Positions 6,573 to 7,802 of a stretch of 7,802 nt of DNA are shown here, in pieces. Below the pieces are notes generated by a model. It searched no databases, had not been told where the DNA came from, and saw only the letters and a program-made list of their open reading frames with translations. The DNA is from Campylobacteraceae bacterium. GTDB taxonomy: Bacteria; Campylobacterota; Campylobacteria; Campylobacterales; Campylobacteraceae. Both the position numbers and the translations under genes were made by a program. The stretch is from positions 1 to 7,802 of the forward strand of contig JAIRKW010000089.1 in NCBI GenBank assembly GCA_031259875.1, read 5' to 3'. The first letter of the stretch is position 1. The number at the start of each line of letters is the position of its first letter.

Positions 6573-7802
6573 TTAATTTATACTGTCTATAATCAAATTA
6601 AATGTTTTGCTTGGTCTCATAACGCTTGAAGCTTTTTTATCATCAAGACGATAATAACCGCCTACATCAACTTTTTGACCCTGAACGCCATTTAATTCAC
6701 TAAGTATTTTCTCTTTGTTTTTCAAAAGTTCTTCGTAAACCGGTGTAAAAAAACTGCTTAAATCTTTATCTTCTTTTTGCTCTGCCAATGCTTTTGCCCA
6801 ATAAAGAGTCAAATAAAAGTGGCTTCCGCGGTTATCCAATTCGCCGCATTTTGATTTTGGCGATTTGCCATTTTGTAGTAATTCTTCGGTCGCACCATCA
6901 AGCGTTTTTGCCAATACTGCGGCTTTAGCATTGTTTGTCGTTTGCGCATAGTGTTCAAGAGAAGCAAATATCGCCAAAAACTCGCCCAAAGAGTCCCACC
7001 TTAGATGATTTTCATCCAGCAGCTGCTGCACAAGTCTTGGCGACGAACCGCCTGCTCCCGTTTCAAACAACCCTCCTCCGTTCATCAAGGGCACTACGGA
7101 GAGCATTTTAGCGCTTGTTCCAAGTTCCAATATCGGAAAAAGGTCTGTAAGATAGTCTCTTAACACATTTCCTGTTACAGATATCGTATCCTTACCCTCC
7201 CGCATACGCTTAAGAGAGAATTTAACAGCCTCTACAGGAGATAAAATATCTATATCAACTCCAGACAAATTGTACTCTTTTAGATATTCTTTGACTTTTG
7301 TTATCAAACTTCTGTCATGCGCTCTTCGCTCATCCAGCCAAAAAATAGCAGGAGTCTTTGAAATCCTTGCGCGCTCTACAGCCAATCTTACCCAATCCTT
7401 CACAGGAGCATCTTTTGTCTGACACATTCTGTATATGTCGCCTCTGCTTACTTTTGTTTCAAATATCGTCTCGTTTTTACTGTTTTTTACGACTATCACA
7501 CCATCATCTTCTGCGATAAAAGTTTTATCATGAGAGCCGTACTCTTCGGCTTTTTGAGCCATAAGGCCTACATTTGAAACACTGCCGATAACTCTTGGGT
7601 CAAGCGCACCGTTTTCTTTACACTCTTCGATGACTGCTTGATAAATTTTTGCATAACATCTATCCGGAATTACGGCTTTAGCATCTTTTTGATTTCCATT
7701 TTTATCCCACATAATGCCCCCTGCCCTAATCATTGCAGGCATTGAAGCGTCTACTATCACATCATTTGGAAAATGCAGATTTGTGATACCTTTATTTGAA
7801 TC
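6573..7802 (-). CDS. icd: Monomeric-type isocitrate dehydrogenase, C-terminal 409 residues (runs off the right edge)
   Basis: This enzyme interconverts isocitrate and 2-oxoglutarate plus CO2, the second carboxylating step of a reductive cycle. The frame is open to the right edge: 14 codons precede the GTG at 7760, an internal valine, so the start lies outside. The visible 409 residues are the C-terminal part of a family of about 740. Family segments, numbered from that valine, are VDASMPAMIRAGG (3-15), NVGLMAQKAEEYGSHDKTF (63-81), PAIFWLDERRAHD (137-149), GGGLFETGAGGSSP (228-241) and ELDNRGSHFYLTLYWAKALA (307-326). This is not the common homodimeric icd family. At the three positions that contact the NADP 2'-phosphate in the Azotobacter enzyme (His589, Arg600, Arg649), this protein has Leu243, Arg254 and Ser303, so NADP preference may be weakened. 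It is the most upstream cluster gene visible; its promoter is beyond the window. Confidence 0.95.
   Translation of the reverse strand, partial: DSNKGITNLHFPNDVIVDASMPAMIRAGGIMWDKNGNQKDAKAVIPDRCYAKIYQAVIEECKENGALDPRVIGSVSNVGLMAQKAEEYGSHDKTFIAEDDGVIVVKNSKNETIFETKVSRGDIYRMCQTKDAPVKDWVRLAVERARISKTPAIFWLDERRAHDRSLITKVKEYLKEYNLSGVDIDILSPVEAVKFSLKRMREGKDTISVTGNVLRDYLTDLFPILELGTSAKMLSVVPLMNGGGLFETGAGGSSPRLVQQLLDENHLRWDSLGEFLAIFASLEHYAQTTNNAKAAVLAKTLDGATEELLQNGKSPKSKCGELDNRGSHFYLTLYWAKALAEQKEDKDLSSFFTPVYEELLKNKEKILSELNGVQGQKVDVGGYYRLDDKKASSVMRPSKTFNLIIDSIN

Noticed and set aside
7758..7760. GTG at 7760 as a start codon for icd.
   Set aside because: The frame continues open for 14 codons to the window edge, and the residues read through the family-typical segment HFPNDVIVDASMP. 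The GTG is an internal valine and the gene is cut by the window, not truncated in nature.

Overview
The window looks like chromosomal DNA of a low-GC chemolithoautotroph of the Campylobacterota (formerly Epsilonproteobacteria), most like the Sulfurimonas group. This placement is inferred from the family mix (a monomeric isocitrate dehydrogenase next to an oorDABC-type 2-oxoglutarate oxidoreductase) and from the AT-rich, T-tract-rich spacers. No marker gene in the window fixes the genus.

Layout: all eight confident genes lie on the minus strand, so the transcript runs from the right edge leftwards. In transcription order they are icd (monomeric isocitrate dehydrogenase, missing its N-terminal half at the right edge), mdh (malate dehydrogenase), sucC and sucD (succinyl-CoA synthetase beta and alpha), then oorD, oorA, oorB and oorC (2-oxoglutarate:ferredoxin oxidoreductase delta, alpha, beta and gamma). 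Spacing is tight: 12, 14, -4, 55, 1, -1 and 10 nt. The single wider gap, sucD to oorD, holds a clear intrinsic terminator (a 6-bp stem followed by seven U) and a possible promoter. A weaker hairpin follows oorC. The left 627 bases are AT-rich and carry no gene I can support, only scattered short frames and possible decayed coding sequence.

How they work together: the enzymes cover malate-oxaloacetate, succinate to succinyl-CoA, succinyl-CoA to 2-oxoglutarate, and 2-oxoglutarate to isocitrate. These are the reversible steps of the TCA cycle. The ferredoxin-linked Oor and the isocitrate dehydrogenase are the two carboxylating steps when the cycle runs reductively for CO2 fixation. ATP-citrate lyase, fumarase and fumarate reductase are not in the window, so a reductive direction is inferred rather than shown.

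I do not see a new biological system here. The most interesting points are the isocitrate dehydrogenase coenzyme site, where two of the three NADP-specificity positions carry non-NADP residues, and the terminator placed inside the cluster just before the oor genes.
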